DNA of 64,000 bases from Opisthorchis felineus. Lineage: Eukaryota; Platyhelminthes; Trematoda; Opisthorchiida; Opisthorchiidae. Below, piece after piece: positions 1 to 11,500 of the stretch (positions are counted from its first letter, which is position 1; every line of letters starts with the position of its first letter). Both the position numbers and the translations under genes were made by a program. The stretch is from assembly GCA_004794785.1 (NCBI GenBank), contig SJOL01005854.1, forward strand, positions 219,169 through 283,168. Direction: 5' to 3'. The notes under the pieces were generated by a model. It was not told the DNA's origin. It ran no database searches and saw nothing but the letters and a program-made list of their open reading frames with translations.

Positions 1-2022
1 CACAGTCCAATGTTTCCTTGTTGATAGACTTCACGTCACATAACGTGGGCATGCCAATTCTTTAATTTGCGGTCCACACTCAGAAAATCGTTGTGCAGTA
101 AAAAGTGTTTCTGTGACCATTTTCATGGGGTTATTATGTTTGATACAATGGTGGTCTTAACCTTCTAGCTGTGTAATGATCAAAGTTTACAATACACTCA
201 TTCCCATAGAGAACAAACGATGTCTGTACTGTTTTGACTGCCTGCTGATTAAACCTTGTTCCCGTTTTCGCCAGAATCTGTAGTTGGTTGTGGCAATCCA
301 CTTGATTCCTCATAAATGTCCGCCGAAAGCCGACGACGTAACTCCCCCTTTATTGTTTTCCGTATTTTCAGCGTATTCTGGCAGCCAGTTCGCGTACATC
401 TTGTAGCGCCACACCACACACTTTCCCGTCACATAGCTATCGTACGACGCCTAGTAGCGTCCCAACAACTATACTTATAAAGCTGGGTTTCAAAATGTTC
501 GCCGCCGCGATCCTTCTTCTCACCTTTCGATCCCATCCCAATGTTCCTCTTTGCAGACAAAATAACAGTCAAAGCGTTTTGCATCTTACTTCTCTAGTGT
601 TCAAAAAGCCCATCGTAGGACTCATTATAGTTGAAACGATCCGGTGTCCATTCAGTTTACACACCTAACTAATCCTTCTTGCTCAGTGCTTTTCTAAAAC
701 AATGGAATTTTACAAACGTTTACTTACTACTGCCCACACGCAGGACATGGTAGTTGCTAGTGGATAACCGAGAGTCCATTACATCTGAGATAGGTAGAGT
801 AAAACTCTTAATGACTACCACAAGAAGATTTCTAAGCTGAATTTAAAGAGACAGTGTTTGTCACTAGTTTGAATTCTCTGGTGGATAAGTTTTCACTAGT
901 CTTGCATGATAGCGCCAATACTGAAATCTGATTGAAACGATATTGTTAGAATGAGCAGTAAGATAAGTGCATGAGTTCCAAAAGTTTCCACCAAGGAGAG
1001 AGGTTTCTTTGCGGACGTTGCGTTCCTGTGTTTTCACGTAGTTCGTGGTCCGAAGTGCGCCCTCTGCGGTCGATGAAGTTTTCTAGCCAAGCTTTATTCG
1101 GCCGCACAACAGCGTAAGCCTAACTGGACGATAATTCACGGGATCTTCTAATTCCTAATGTGGCTATCTCAACCCGCAAGCTCGAAAACCACAACTTTAA
1201 TGAATTCCACCAGGACCCAGACTATCACTCGTAACAATTCATTTAATTAGCATCCCTACACTTTCCACTCCGTTTGACTTAGTTCATGATTTTGATTACG
1301 GTCTAGTACAAGCTTGGTAGTATCTGTCGGTACGCACAATGCGGTTAGGAATTCTTACAAAGCCACAGAGAATACGCAAGATAAAACAAATCGCCAGATT
1401 TTTATAGTAAATGGTTTGCGGTAGCTTAAGTTAGGCAGTGTCTTCTGAACCCTTGATGGGAGAACTAAATAAGGGACAAAGAATATACGTCCTGCCGGAT
1501 TCCGCCCGTTAAAAGTAGCACAGTAAGCTGCGCATGTTTTATCGTTTCCGAGTTTCGAACTCTGTAAAAAACCTGTGCGTTGGAAACCGAGTGCGTTTTC
1601 ACTGATTACCAAACCAGTTAGCGTGATAGGTTTTTGAACTAATACAGCTTTGCTTAATGCGGCCACCTGCGGGTTGATAGAGGCACAATGCTCCTGGGGA
1701 TCATTCACAGCACGTGCCCAGCGATGATGCTTTACGTGACATTCAAGCATTCATTACCACGTCTAGTAGTTTTTGTGGTGGTGTTAGCTGAAAAGTCATA
1801 CACTTCGCACACGCTGGTCCCGGCTGCGCAACAGAGGAAGCTTGTTTGTCCTAGTGCAAACGACTTTAGATGCTTGTGGTGAGAGGCAGACACACAGTTC
1901 AACAGACAGGCGCAGCCATCGGTTGCGCAGCCGGTTTGCAAGTCACTTTTGTCGACACGATGCACGGAAGTGTGTTTGGCGTGCAATCGTGGACAGTCAC
2001 TGATCTGGAGATTTCCCCCTAG
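1..2022. other. Upstream region without a supported gene
   Basis: No exon-like reading frame with matching splice sites was found on either strand. A minus-strand open frame of 131 codons (1355-1750) begins with a Met but has no recognisable domain, low-complexity signature or convincing splice context, so it is not called. The stretch ends in a strong acceptor-like tract at 2012-2022 (pyrimidines, then CCCTAG) just before the long coding exon at 2071. Any 5' untranslated exon or promoter for that exon would lie here, but none can be recognised. Confidence 0.4.
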
Positions 2023-2023
2023 A

Positions 2024-2074
2024 ATGTGGATCCATATCTTAGACTTGAATAAGGCTAGAAAGAGGATGCTATGA
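2024..2074 (+). other. Short upstream ORF overlapping the next start codon
   Basis: A 16-codon frame opens with ATG two bases after the acceptor-like CCCTAG at 2022. It closes with TGA at 2072-2074, so the stop overlaps the ATG at 2071 as ATGA. If the transcript begins at this acceptor by cis- or spliced-leader trans-splicing, the arrangement would favour termination and re-initiation at 2071. The overlap is seen directly; the regulatory role is inferred and could be chance. Confidence 0.25.
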
Positions 2075-2704
2075 CCGGATATTTTACCTCTCCAGTTTCG
2101 CGTCTTTTGTCCGGATTTAAAAGAGCAGTCATCGAACTGGTGGAAGATGATCAGCCACCCGGCTCACCTCAAAAGCCATTGGTCGCCCCTCCCAAAAGCG
2201 TATGTGGCACTGGCATGGTTACATCTACCAACGTCACCAGCGTCTTCCATCCAGGTTCTGCTCATTTCTCGGCTGACCAACAGCAACCGGAAACTGAAAC
2301 GGCAGACAAGGTAATGGAATCCGTATCAATCAAACAAGTGGAGAAGAAAAAAAGCGCAAATTACTCTTCGTGTGGCAATGATTTTAAAAGAGATCAAAGC
2401 CCACCCAACGGCAACGCGTCCGGTGAAAGTGTGCAACTGGATTTCCACACTCGATCTAACGTGGCATCTCCGCTTAGAAACAATGCAATAGATGCAACGG
2501 TTAGCCACACACACTCAGTTCCAGACCAAAAGAAGTACTATGTGACCCATAAGGGATTACCGCTTTCGTCCTCTGTGGGCGATATAGGGTTGATAACGAG
2601 CCATAAGCAGGAAAACCCAAACAGCGACACGAACGGACAACGCAAAACATCCACGCCTGTTACGGTGCGAATCATAACTGATATGATCGGGGATGATGCT
2701 TCGG
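2071..2704 (+). CDS. Long disordered coding exon (211 codons), unassigned; possibly dystrophin linker or alternative first exon
   Basis: This is one of the two longest open frames in the window. It ends at a consensus donor (GG|GTAAGT, exon end 2704) in phase 1, with a stop inside the intron directly after. The product is rich in Ser, Thr, Pro, Asn, Gln and Lys. It has no membrane segment or recognisable fold, apart from a short amphipathic start (SRLLSGFKRAVIELVEDD). A stop at 2056 limits how far the frame can extend upstream. The likely start is therefore the Met at 2071, or an acceptor at 2058 (AG) with a poor pyrimidine tract. It lies upstream of, and on the same strand as, the dystrophin-type exons. 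It could be a hinge-like linker exon, the first exon of a short dystrophin isoform, or part of another gene. Coding status is fairly sure; identity is not. Confidence 0.6.
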
Positions 2705-2770
2705 GTAAGTAGGGCTTTCGTAAGAAGTTGTCAATGTGCCGAAATATTGGTTTTTGGGGTGTGTTTACAG

Positions 2771-2890
2771 GTGGTTGATCAGACGGCGCATTCATCTGCG
2801 CGCTGACGATGTCTCCTCGACTGGAGACGAAACTTTTGCAAACCAACTGCCAAGCTCGGCGAACAGATCATAGGCCATCTGATCAACTAC
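2771..2890 (+). repeat. Imperfect inverted repeat with internal hairpin and hammerhead-like core
   Basis: Outer arms at 2771-2798 and 2864-2890 pair with few mismatches (core TGATCAGA/TCTGATCA). Inside lie CTGACGA (2803-2809), a perfect 6-bp hairpin GTCTCC/GGAGAC (2811-2816 with 2823-2828), and GAAAC (2829-2833). That order (stem I, CUGANGA, stem II, GAAA) is the layout of a type I hammerhead ribozyme. One extra T sits between CTGACGA and stem II, and stem III is weak. Related sequence occurs near 45754 and 61034, so this is a dispersed element. One frame across it is open (from 2772 to a TAG at about 2871), but it does not join in phase to the exon ending at 2704. Confidence 0.4.
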
Positions 2891-4534
2891 CACTTTCGTA
2901 AGAGATATTGCACGCTTCATTTGTCATTATAATAACCGAGTGATCTCTTGCGCTCCTTAGCCTTGCTTGATATCTAAAGAACTCATTTACGATGGCGGTA
3001 ATTACTGCAGTTCGTGGTTTATTCTGTTCATTTGTTCCCCACCAGTCTTCAAAAATTCATTTTGGTTGACCATCTTTTACAAACATTGAAAAGTTTTAAG
3101 TCGTTATATCCTAAAACAACCTGTCTTTTTCCAAGAAGTGAAGTCGCCACTATTCCCACAATCACACGACACGATATGCCATAGGTTGCAGACACTGGGT
3201 GAGAGTCGCTTGGGGCAAACGACAGTCAAGCGGAATGTGCGAGTGTCATTGCAAGCAAGCCTAACGCAAACCGTGGGAGTGAACGAGTATTTGGTGCAAA
3301 AGGACACACTCAGCGTGGCCGTGAAGTCGGTATTGTAACGTCTGACTTAGATGTGACCCGCGAACGCACATAAAAGCCACTTTTCCACACATTTCACCAA
3401 GCTTTTGAGTAAACCGACGGTAGGTGACTGACTAAGAGAACGCACCGGATGCTGAAGTGTGATTTGCCTAGTGGGTTCCCGTTCAGTGAAAATAATTGTG
3501 ATTCAAATAAACTGTATGAGTCACGTAAATAAAACTGCTGAACAGCTCTTTCATCGAGTAAAAGAATAAAGCCGTCTTGACAAAAGCAGAGTTTTTTCAA
3601 ATTATTGAGGTACCTCACATTGTGCATCCTGCTGATCGGCTTATAATTTTTCGAAAATATTTAAAAGCTCATTGGCCACAAGGTGGCTCAGCACGCGTGA
3701 TCTTCTATTTGTGATCTGTATGAAAAAAATATTAATAAGTTTTGATCGGGTATAAACATGCGTGATTTTGCTGCTCATGTTCAAAAGTAGCACCCGGGGA
3801 GCCCTAAGGAAGGCAAAGCCGGTAGTGAGCTGTTGAAGCGTTTCAAGCAACATTATTAGTAATATGCTTTGGAAGGAAAAGCGGTATTCTGTTTTATGCA
3901 AAGTTCTTCTCGTCCCGTAATTTTTGGATGAAAAGGAAAAAAAATACCTGCCGCTATAAAATTATGCACCGCTTCGTTAAATGAGAGGAACTGCCTCAGC
4001 GCTATATTTTCGTCATTAGCCAGTAATTTTAAAATTGCACTTAAAATTCGAGCTTTTATAATGCAATAAAACGAGAACAGTTCCAAAGCGCTCCTCAGGT
4101 ATTCCTGGGTGCCTAGAATGCTCACAGAGTCCCTACAATACTGGCTTGCTTTCACTGTTTTTTCCGTCATTAAAGATCCAACCAGATTCGTTACTAGTTT
4201 TTATACGCAGCTGTGTTCATTTCTATTGCGTATGGATTTCCGAAGGTTTCAACCATCTTACTCAAGCGAACACTTCCGCTTTTTGGACGGTAGTTTCCTG
4301 AGCTTCTTAGTTTTAGGGTTATTTTGTCACTGCTTTACCCGCAGAGTGCGACGCATTGTGCACGTTTGTGTGAATAGCTTATTTTATTCTGGTTTTATTT
4401 AACTACATTGCTAGCGTGGTTTCCTAACTATTACTCAGCTGTCTTTTGGATTTATGCGGGAAGTGTAAGGCCGAAGAAGCGCAGAGTCAGTTTAAAGTAG
4501 ACTATTCCAGACAGCCATCATAATCACTTTTCAG
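2891..4534. other. Intron-like or intergenic stretch, no supported feature
   Basis: This lies between the disordered exon and the candidate terminal exon at 4535. A 97-codon plus frame (4109-4402) is hydrophobic and Phe-rich but has no matching donor or recognisable domain. Several short minus frames are of random-length type. Nothing here is supported beyond a good acceptor tract at its 3' end (CACTTTTCAG at 4525-4534). Confidence 0.35.
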
Positions 4535-4815
4535 ATAGCACTAGAAGTCGCAGCCATGCGAAAGTCAATAAAATGTGGGTCTTGACAATGGGCTTCCGAG
4601 ATCGAGGCCATAGTTCACATCTTAGTGCATCCTTATTTGTCGCCGGTGGATTACACTCTACGATGGTTATAACGACAGCTGATTTCACACCCACAACCAT
4701 AGTACACCACTTGAAAACAAAACGAAAGTCGTCTATTCAGATCCAAATCAACAGTTCATCTCCTAAACTTACTTGTGAATATACTAAACTGATGAAGAAA
4801 ATCCAGTCTAAATAG
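4535..4815 (+). CDS. Candidate terminal exon, phase-compatible with 2071-2704
   Basis: A strong acceptor (ATAATCACTTTTCAG) precedes an open frame. When joined to the phase-1 end at 2704 it reads through 93 further whole codons to a TAG at 4813-4815. The sequence is Ser/Thr/Lys-rich (STRSRSHAKVNKMWV near the start), in keeping with the disordered upstream exon. No good internal donor is seen, and an AATAAA lies eight bases after the stop. Together the two exons would make a small two-exon protein, or an early-terminating isoform of a larger gene. A phase match has a one in three chance of arising by accident, and no homology is recognised. Confidence 0.3.
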
Positions 4816-4822
4816 ACACTAA

Positions 4823-4828
4823 AATAAA
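4823..4828 (+). promoter_or_regulatory. AATAAA polyadenylation-signal match
   Basis: A canonical hexamer eight bases downstream of the stop of the candidate terminal exon. The hexamer is common in AT-rich DNA, and only its position after a stop preceded by a good acceptor makes it noteworthy. Confidence 0.3.
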
Positions 4829-6309
4829 ACAGAATGGGGCACAGCACCAGCATCATATTAATTCCGTAGTGAACGAAGAAGCTTACAATCTGTTTTCATA
4901 AGTACATTTGAAACGGATACATTTTAGGGCAGACTATTTTGAATGACTAGGTGAGTGGTGATTTACTTTCTGTAATTATGCTATACTGACTGTATAGATT
5001 GTGAAACAGAAGCATTTTGTTTGAGCCTAGCAAAACATTTCTTTTAATTTCCAGTAAAAGTTTTCATGCACACGTGTTTTTTGCAAAGTTCTATTCACAA
5101 AAAACAGCCGTTAGTGAGACAATTTATCGATACAACAAATTGGAACGTCCAGATATCAAACATGGCGTTCAATCTAAACTAACAGCCAGTGCGGAATTCA
5201 TCGTTATGTTGTCAGTCTGGGATAGTTTGTTGCTTGGCGGTCTGTGTATGTGCGTATGCTTTCAGTGTGCATCTATTTTGATACAAGAATGCAATTCGTT
5301 TCTCATCTATCTCTGTGCGCCTGGTAGTGGATCAATAAACCACGGTTTGCAATTTTTCGGGTCCCTTTCATTCTGCCTGGCGAATGACGTTTCTTTCCTA
5401 AAAGCGAGCATACCATAGTTGCAAGCGTTTGAGTTCCACTCATGTGCAAATTTAAACAGGGTAAGAGTGTTGTCTTTACGCCCAGAATTCTGTAGCCACC
5501 TTCAGAATCCGTGTAGTAGACGTCGGTCCCTGGACAGCAGAGGCCATCAATAATATCAAGTCATATCACAGTGACACGTAGGCACATTTTTCGGCTGTTC
5601 GACAACAGACTGACAAAACTTTGATACAGTTGCTGAGGTTGCTGATGAGCAGTCGGAAGGTAAAACTACTACACAACATCACACATTTCCGTCAGCTGTG
5701 AGAATTTAATGCACTCCTTGGCGGCAAGCTGGATATCAAGGAAGCAGAATTCTCTGCCCCGATGGAATTCGTTCACTCATTGAATTATTAATTTTGTTTA
5801 GCAAGCACATCTGCTTACTATGGTGAGCAGTAATGATGTTCGATAACCGTAAATTGTAAGCAACATTTTATCACGCCTAAAGGAGATTATTGACATTATT
5901 GACTAATGTGTGCGGAGTGAGATGATGAAACACACGATACCAAATAATGCCCCTTCCAAAGCTAATCATTCTAGTAGGCTTTATCGACTGTATGACCTAA
6001 GCGAAGTGGTCACTGATGCCGATTTAAGTGGGTCAATATGGAGGTTTTCCCCCGTTTCATCATCGTTTCGAATCAGCTGCACCGCGCATCTGACGAATCT
6101 CGAGACAAATCTATACGCGAAAGCTTGGAGCAGATCATCACTTAAGTAGTTAAATAAGGATGGCTGATCCGCAATCCTACTGCGTAGCACTTAGAAATCA
6201 TAGCGTATCACACATCGTTTCACTGCGTTTATTCAATTCACCGGGAGTGGATCTTCGATTGATGACTAGCCAGAGGTGGAAATTGTGGTGTTCAACTTCT
6301 TTTACCAAC

Positions 6310-6390
6310 TGGCGAAATATACTCATTTGCAAACAAATTTGGTTTTGCGAGAGACCCACCTGGAACCCAGCTGAAGCTCTCTTTCTTTTA
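6310..6390 (+). repeat. Dispersed repeat copy (TTTGGTTTT-core family)
   Basis: It carries the ordered blocks CGAAATATACTCATTTGC, AAATTTGGTTTTGCGAGAGA and CTGGAACCCAGCTGA. The same blocks in the same order recur at 14783-14855, and in reverse orientation near 20058-20135, 25620-25690 and 56795-56835. The copies diverge from one another, which fits an old interspersed element. No terminal repeats or coding content were recognised. Confidence 0.6.
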
Positions 6391-8395
6391 CTAACGTTTT
6401 GGGTTTTTTCCTCCATCCTGACTCAAGATGCCTTCCAAAACCGAGTGTTTACGGGCTTTTTCGCATGAGTTGAGGTTGTTTGACAGGGATATTTTTTAGT
6501 TCAAATGAATCGAAGCTGAGTATTAAGCTCCTATAGCTTTCCGTTAATTGATGCTGTGCTGGTTCTTGAGGTGATATCACATGGCAGCAGAACTGCTGGT
6601 GCGCATGGACGGCAACACCTTGTAGATCCTTAGACACAAAAATTACGGAGTTTCCTTTGTCGATTTAAAAAAACGAATGGCTACACCAACTTCATGCGGA
6701 ACTAAATTTGACAAACCTGGTAAAGCTATGGATTAAAACAAACTTGAAACCCTACGTCTTTGTGTAAAGTCAATAAATGAGGACAACGGCTTTGATTCTT
6801 TTCATCAAAATAAGTGAAATACTTCCTCAGGCGGACAACATGAGCGAGAGGATTTCTCTAAGAATCGTACGGAAGCTTCGGTTCTATTTTTATGTCGCTT
6901 TGCACTAGAAGAAGAGGAGACTTCTCTTGGAATGCAACAACTTTGCGCGGTCTAGACGTTTTTTGTCCCATATAGAGGATAAAGTTTTCCCACAATGAAG
7001 GTTGCACTGTTAAATCCATGTTGATTTGCTGCATACAGCTGGACTGGTCGTCTTTGCCACGTGAAACAACTGTCTACTCCAATGACATTCATCTTGACAA
7101 GATAGAATGATTTATTTTGCCCAAATTTTTCAGTTTGGCGTGCTTCAGACAATTGTCATTTCGCACGATTTACCCGAAAAATGGATTACCCGGCTGGATA
7201 GGCTTTGCTAAGTTGCCCTAACGGAACCAGTCACTTGTTTGTGCTTAGTTGCTAGGTCAACACCGAATTCGGTGAAGGCCTTCAGGGGCCCGGAATACTG
7301 AACTCACGTGCTCGGCAGACGCCGGTCATTGTACAACCAAAGGAAGAGATATTATCCCAATGTTAACCAGCTTTCATGCCTTGGTGGAATTCCTGACTTT
7401 CATGCTAATTCGACAGTTTCCAGTAGTAGCAAAGTGCAACCCGGGCGGTAACATTAATTAATTTTACTGATAACGTTAACGATTCAAATATTTGGGGACA
7501 CAGTTATTTACTATCCCAGCCTGGGATAAAGTGACGGTGGGTGATTAATGATCAGAAGTGCAACTAAAATCTACTCGATAAAACAGATTTGACAGTAGTT
7601 TGATCATCCGAACTAGCATTCTTAGCACCATTGACATGCAAAATGAAAGTGTGTAGGAGCAGAATTTCCTCCCGATGTTTAACAAAATGTTGTTTTCAGA
7701 GTTAATATGGACAACATATCTAGCTCGTCCTAGAAAATATGCTTGAGCCTTATCTTGTAGTGCGATATGCATCACTTTGAATATGAATCACCCTGGAGAT
7801 AAACGGACATTTTTGTAGATAAGAGTTATGGCTGCGGTAAAAGTTTTCTAAGTGAGCTTCTGTAACCACGGCGCATTGTCTTTAAAATTATCAACGCAAC
7901 CGGGTTAAAGTGATAACACATCGAATTTTGATAAGAGGTTGTTTAGAATGCCCCCAACTCATTCTTCTCAATACTTACCTCGTAGTTTCTCTTTCGTGAA
8001 GGGCTTACTATTGAAGTAAGCTTTACCAAACCAGTCAAAAGAAAGTTGTTATTGAAACAGGCATCTACTGACTGCGATGTTTTTGGAGAGGGACAAATGT
8101 ATCACTTCTTTTTCCGGTACCCTCTCACTTTAATGCTGCTAAAAAGATATGCACAGCTACAGAACTCAACTGGCAATCAATGCAAGGCTAAGTGGCACTG
8201 TACCTGGAATTAAAAAGTATTTATTACATGTGTACCCCTTGAGAATATTGTGCCCAGCACAAATTTGCGAAAAAGCACTTTTGCTTAGCTGCAAAACAAA
8301 TCATTCGACAGCAAGGTAGATGAACGATATATGCCTACAGACCTTGCATTAGTTTGATAAGTAAGCGAAATTATCACCTCGAATAAAAAATGATA

Positions 8396-8557
8396 ATCGT
8401 TCGGCTGTAACAGCCTTTCGGTGCCTAGCTGCCATGCCACGCAGAAGGAATGCAAGGGCTGAGATACTGCCAGGTTGCCCAACTATAGAGTGGAGCAGTC
8501 GAGATGTTGAAGTTGGTTACGAACCAAGGACCTAACTCAAACACTAAGTCATCTCGA
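8396..8557 (-). repeat. tRNA-derived SINE, degenerate copy
   Basis: It aligns along its length with the better-preserved copy at 62141-62318. Shared blocks include CTGCCAGGTTGCCCAA and GCCATGCCAC, followed by GTTACGAACCAAGGACCT (a decayed B box) and a CATCTCG end. Read on the minus strand, the tRNA-like head comes first. The A box is mutated in this copy, so it is unlikely to be transcribed by RNA polymerase III. Confidence 0.6.
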
Positions 8558-11500
8558 CTTGCTCAGATATGGAGACATCTGGTTTCGATCAGTCACTGTT
8601 CAAGAAACCTAGGTGTGTGGAACAAAATATGGAATAAAAACAAAGTTGACCTATGCGGACGACACAACCCCAAGAAATTGTCACATAAAAATATTAACAG
8701 TGGCAAACCCCTGTTGCATAACACTGTTAGGCACTCAACAATTTCTGATGGGTTACGTCTGGAGTTTGTGTGCTTTTGTATGATGAAAAAATAGATTAGT
8801 TTTTAATGAAGCAAAAGAAAACTTCACAAAAGGTAGCTCTGAATTAGACCAGGTTGACCACGCCTATAACCTGTAGCTGCTTTAAAGATCCAGTACTCAA
8901 GAAATCAGTGACGTATAACGTCCTGAACAACGAAGCCCCTAAGCTAGAGGATTCAAAAGGCACCAGTTACGGTCGGCCGCGTTTTTCTTCCGATTGGTTG
9001 CAAACTTTTAGAGGAAACAAAATCGATTGCCAATTGGCCATCATTCACAGTCTCTGCATGCTATCACTAGCTGTGCTTATGTGGATGAGATTCAAATTTT
9101 CAAGGGTTCTCATTCTCATTCTTAAGAGAATAATGCGTTTTAATTTTTTGGTTGTGTTGCTAGGTGACAAAACGATTTTCGCATCTGTTTCATCGTTTTA
9201 ATACATCTTGCGATGAGCCCATCATTTAACATTCATCATTTCCACCGGTAACTGAAGTCTGCTTCAATAGAAAACAGCAATAGCTAACTGTTTTTGAGGG
9301 TAGTGGATGCTTCTCAAGTAACGGTACAATAACTTTTCAGTTTGGTTAGGTGGCAAATTATTTCATATGCTCGTTTTAGTAGAACAATACCAGTGTTTTC
9401 AATAGTCACCGTTTGCAAGTAAACGATGTGAACTTTTTATATCTGGCAATACAACTAGTACCGAAGGAAAATTCAGGCTTAATTATTTGTGGGACATCAA
9501 GATATATGACTAAATGGTTTAAAATAGTTGTGAGGGATGTTTCTGAAAGTTTTTTAAGTGTAATGTTCTTGTAGGTTGAGTATAACATCCTCCGAAATTG
9601 CACGCAATATTCATCTGCCAGCTGCATTGTAAAACCAAACATACACTGAAAATGATGTGATTTCTCGAAGAAAAAACATTCAGATATAGCGCGTGATCTT
9701 GACGAAGATGCATGCCCTAGGGAGAGGCACTTATCATGAAGTGACAACGAAATCTCTAACTGACTGACAATCCACCCAACCGTATATCTCTTAAACAGTT
9801 TTGTTGGTTTAGTGGAACTTTGTGCTTTGACCAGGGTGGATGCTCCTGGTTGTTAGCCAAACTGCTTAGCTCTGTTCAACAGTCGAATTGGTGAATATAC
9901 CAGTTCTTCGATTATTCTGAGTAAAAGCATTTACGAAAGAGCTGGCTAATGTCACGGAAAAGTGTGGCAGCGCTTCAAATGACATGGACTATTTTTGCGT
10001 CTTGATTCGTAAATATATGCCAACTGTGTCTTCTGACATATCTCACTGGGTGGGGAAAGTGTCAGTTCGGAAACGTGCGTAGTCCTGGGGCTTATGTTTT
10101 TCGAGAAAGACAAATATAGTAGATACATCCTGTGTCCCAAATATTGTTACTGTGAAGAAGAGGCAGAGAGATTCCTGGTGGGGAACTTTAGCAGACAACG
10201 TGCGCCATCCAGCGTCATCCGGTCATCATATTTGTTCAATCCACGCAACCGAATACAAGCAAATACTGTTGAACTAGAATAGCGGTCTTTTTTTATCGTA
10301 AAAAGAGCCCCTTCTCAAACAACCACTACCAAACAAAATTTCATCTCTCCGGACGGGGTCGGAAAATTTTGGCAATTCTAGCTCCCATTCTTCCCAACCA
10401 GGAACACTGTTTGCTCAGAAATCTGGACACATTAACGTTGCTTCGCATGACCATTGAGTCCTTCGAGGGCTTATTGCTAACTTCCGTCAATACCTAACAC
10501 TTTTCTGTCCTAGCCTTAAAATTCAACTAACCTTATTGCCCAGTCACTTGGCCGGACGAAGCTCTTGTATCACAAGCTAAATTTTTCCCAGGATTGAACC
10601 TACAGGTTGTATTCCAAACTTTTACGAGACAGTAAATTTAGTTTCCTCTTATAATGACCAGTGGCCAGGAAGTGCTTACAGGTGTTGTTTCTTTAAAGTG
10701 CATCCTAATGGATTTCAGGTGTAACAGAATCAAGGTTCACTTTCTGAGAACAAACATGCATTCGGAGCAGAACTTCGGAAAGAATCTTTGGCGGCCAATG
10801 ATCAATTGCATTGTTCTAATCGAAGAAATCAAGCGTACTGATTCGCAAACGTACTCTAGTGCCGGGTTCTCGCTATGCGATTTTTTATGACTGGAAGGAG
10901 TTAAATAACCTTTGATGCTGCCCGATGACGCCATGATAGTCAACTACAGAATGATGCGCATACTTTACACAAATATAGGCGCGGCGTTGAATTGCTTCAG
11001 GAGTTATTCTGCCACTCATTCTGTCTCAAAGCTAAGTAAAATCAAGTACATGAAATGTCTTTTACGGAATTTGTTTTATCACAGACGAGTTTTGCCAGAT
11101 TTTATTGTGGATTGAGCTAATAACTTCACTTTCAGTGTGGTTTCCATTGTCTGGATAAATACTAGTCGTTTATACAGAAATCCAAACTTGGGTAAACAGT
11201 TGGAGGCCAAAATTTCTGACCTGGTTCAACTAGTTCGTAGTCCATGTTGTGTTATCAAGCAACGGCTACAATGGGCTAAAACTTCACTATCTTGCTTCTG
11301 AATTACGTTTGATTGAAGGGGGCAACATATGAGCTATCAGTCACCATGTGCTGCAAAACCTTGGAACCCACCAATCAAATTAATCAATCAATCAATTAAT
11401 CGGGTATGCTTTTGCTGAAGGACAGTAGTGTTTGTGGTGCTAGAGAAAAAGTATAGGTTACACTCACCGACGTTATGCATGCCGGACAACGTCACTACAC

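Noticed and set aside
1355..1750. 131-codon minus-strand frame
   Set aside because: No domain, no splice context; overlapping frames of similar size occur on the other strand.
2772..2873. Open frame across the inverted repeat, possibly an exon following 2704
   Set aside because: The acceptor at 2770 needs phase 2, but the exon before it ends in phase 1, which gives an immediate TGA.
4109..4402. 97-codon plus frame with WLAF near its start, a possible spectrin helix
   Set aside because: Strongly hydrophobic and Phe-rich rather than heptad-patterned, with no donor in the right phase.
5017..5418. 133-codon plus-strand frame with a hydrophobic Cys-rich run
   Set aside because: Uses a non-ATG start, has no recognisable domain, and no convincing acceptor or donor at its ends; length is within chance for a window this size.
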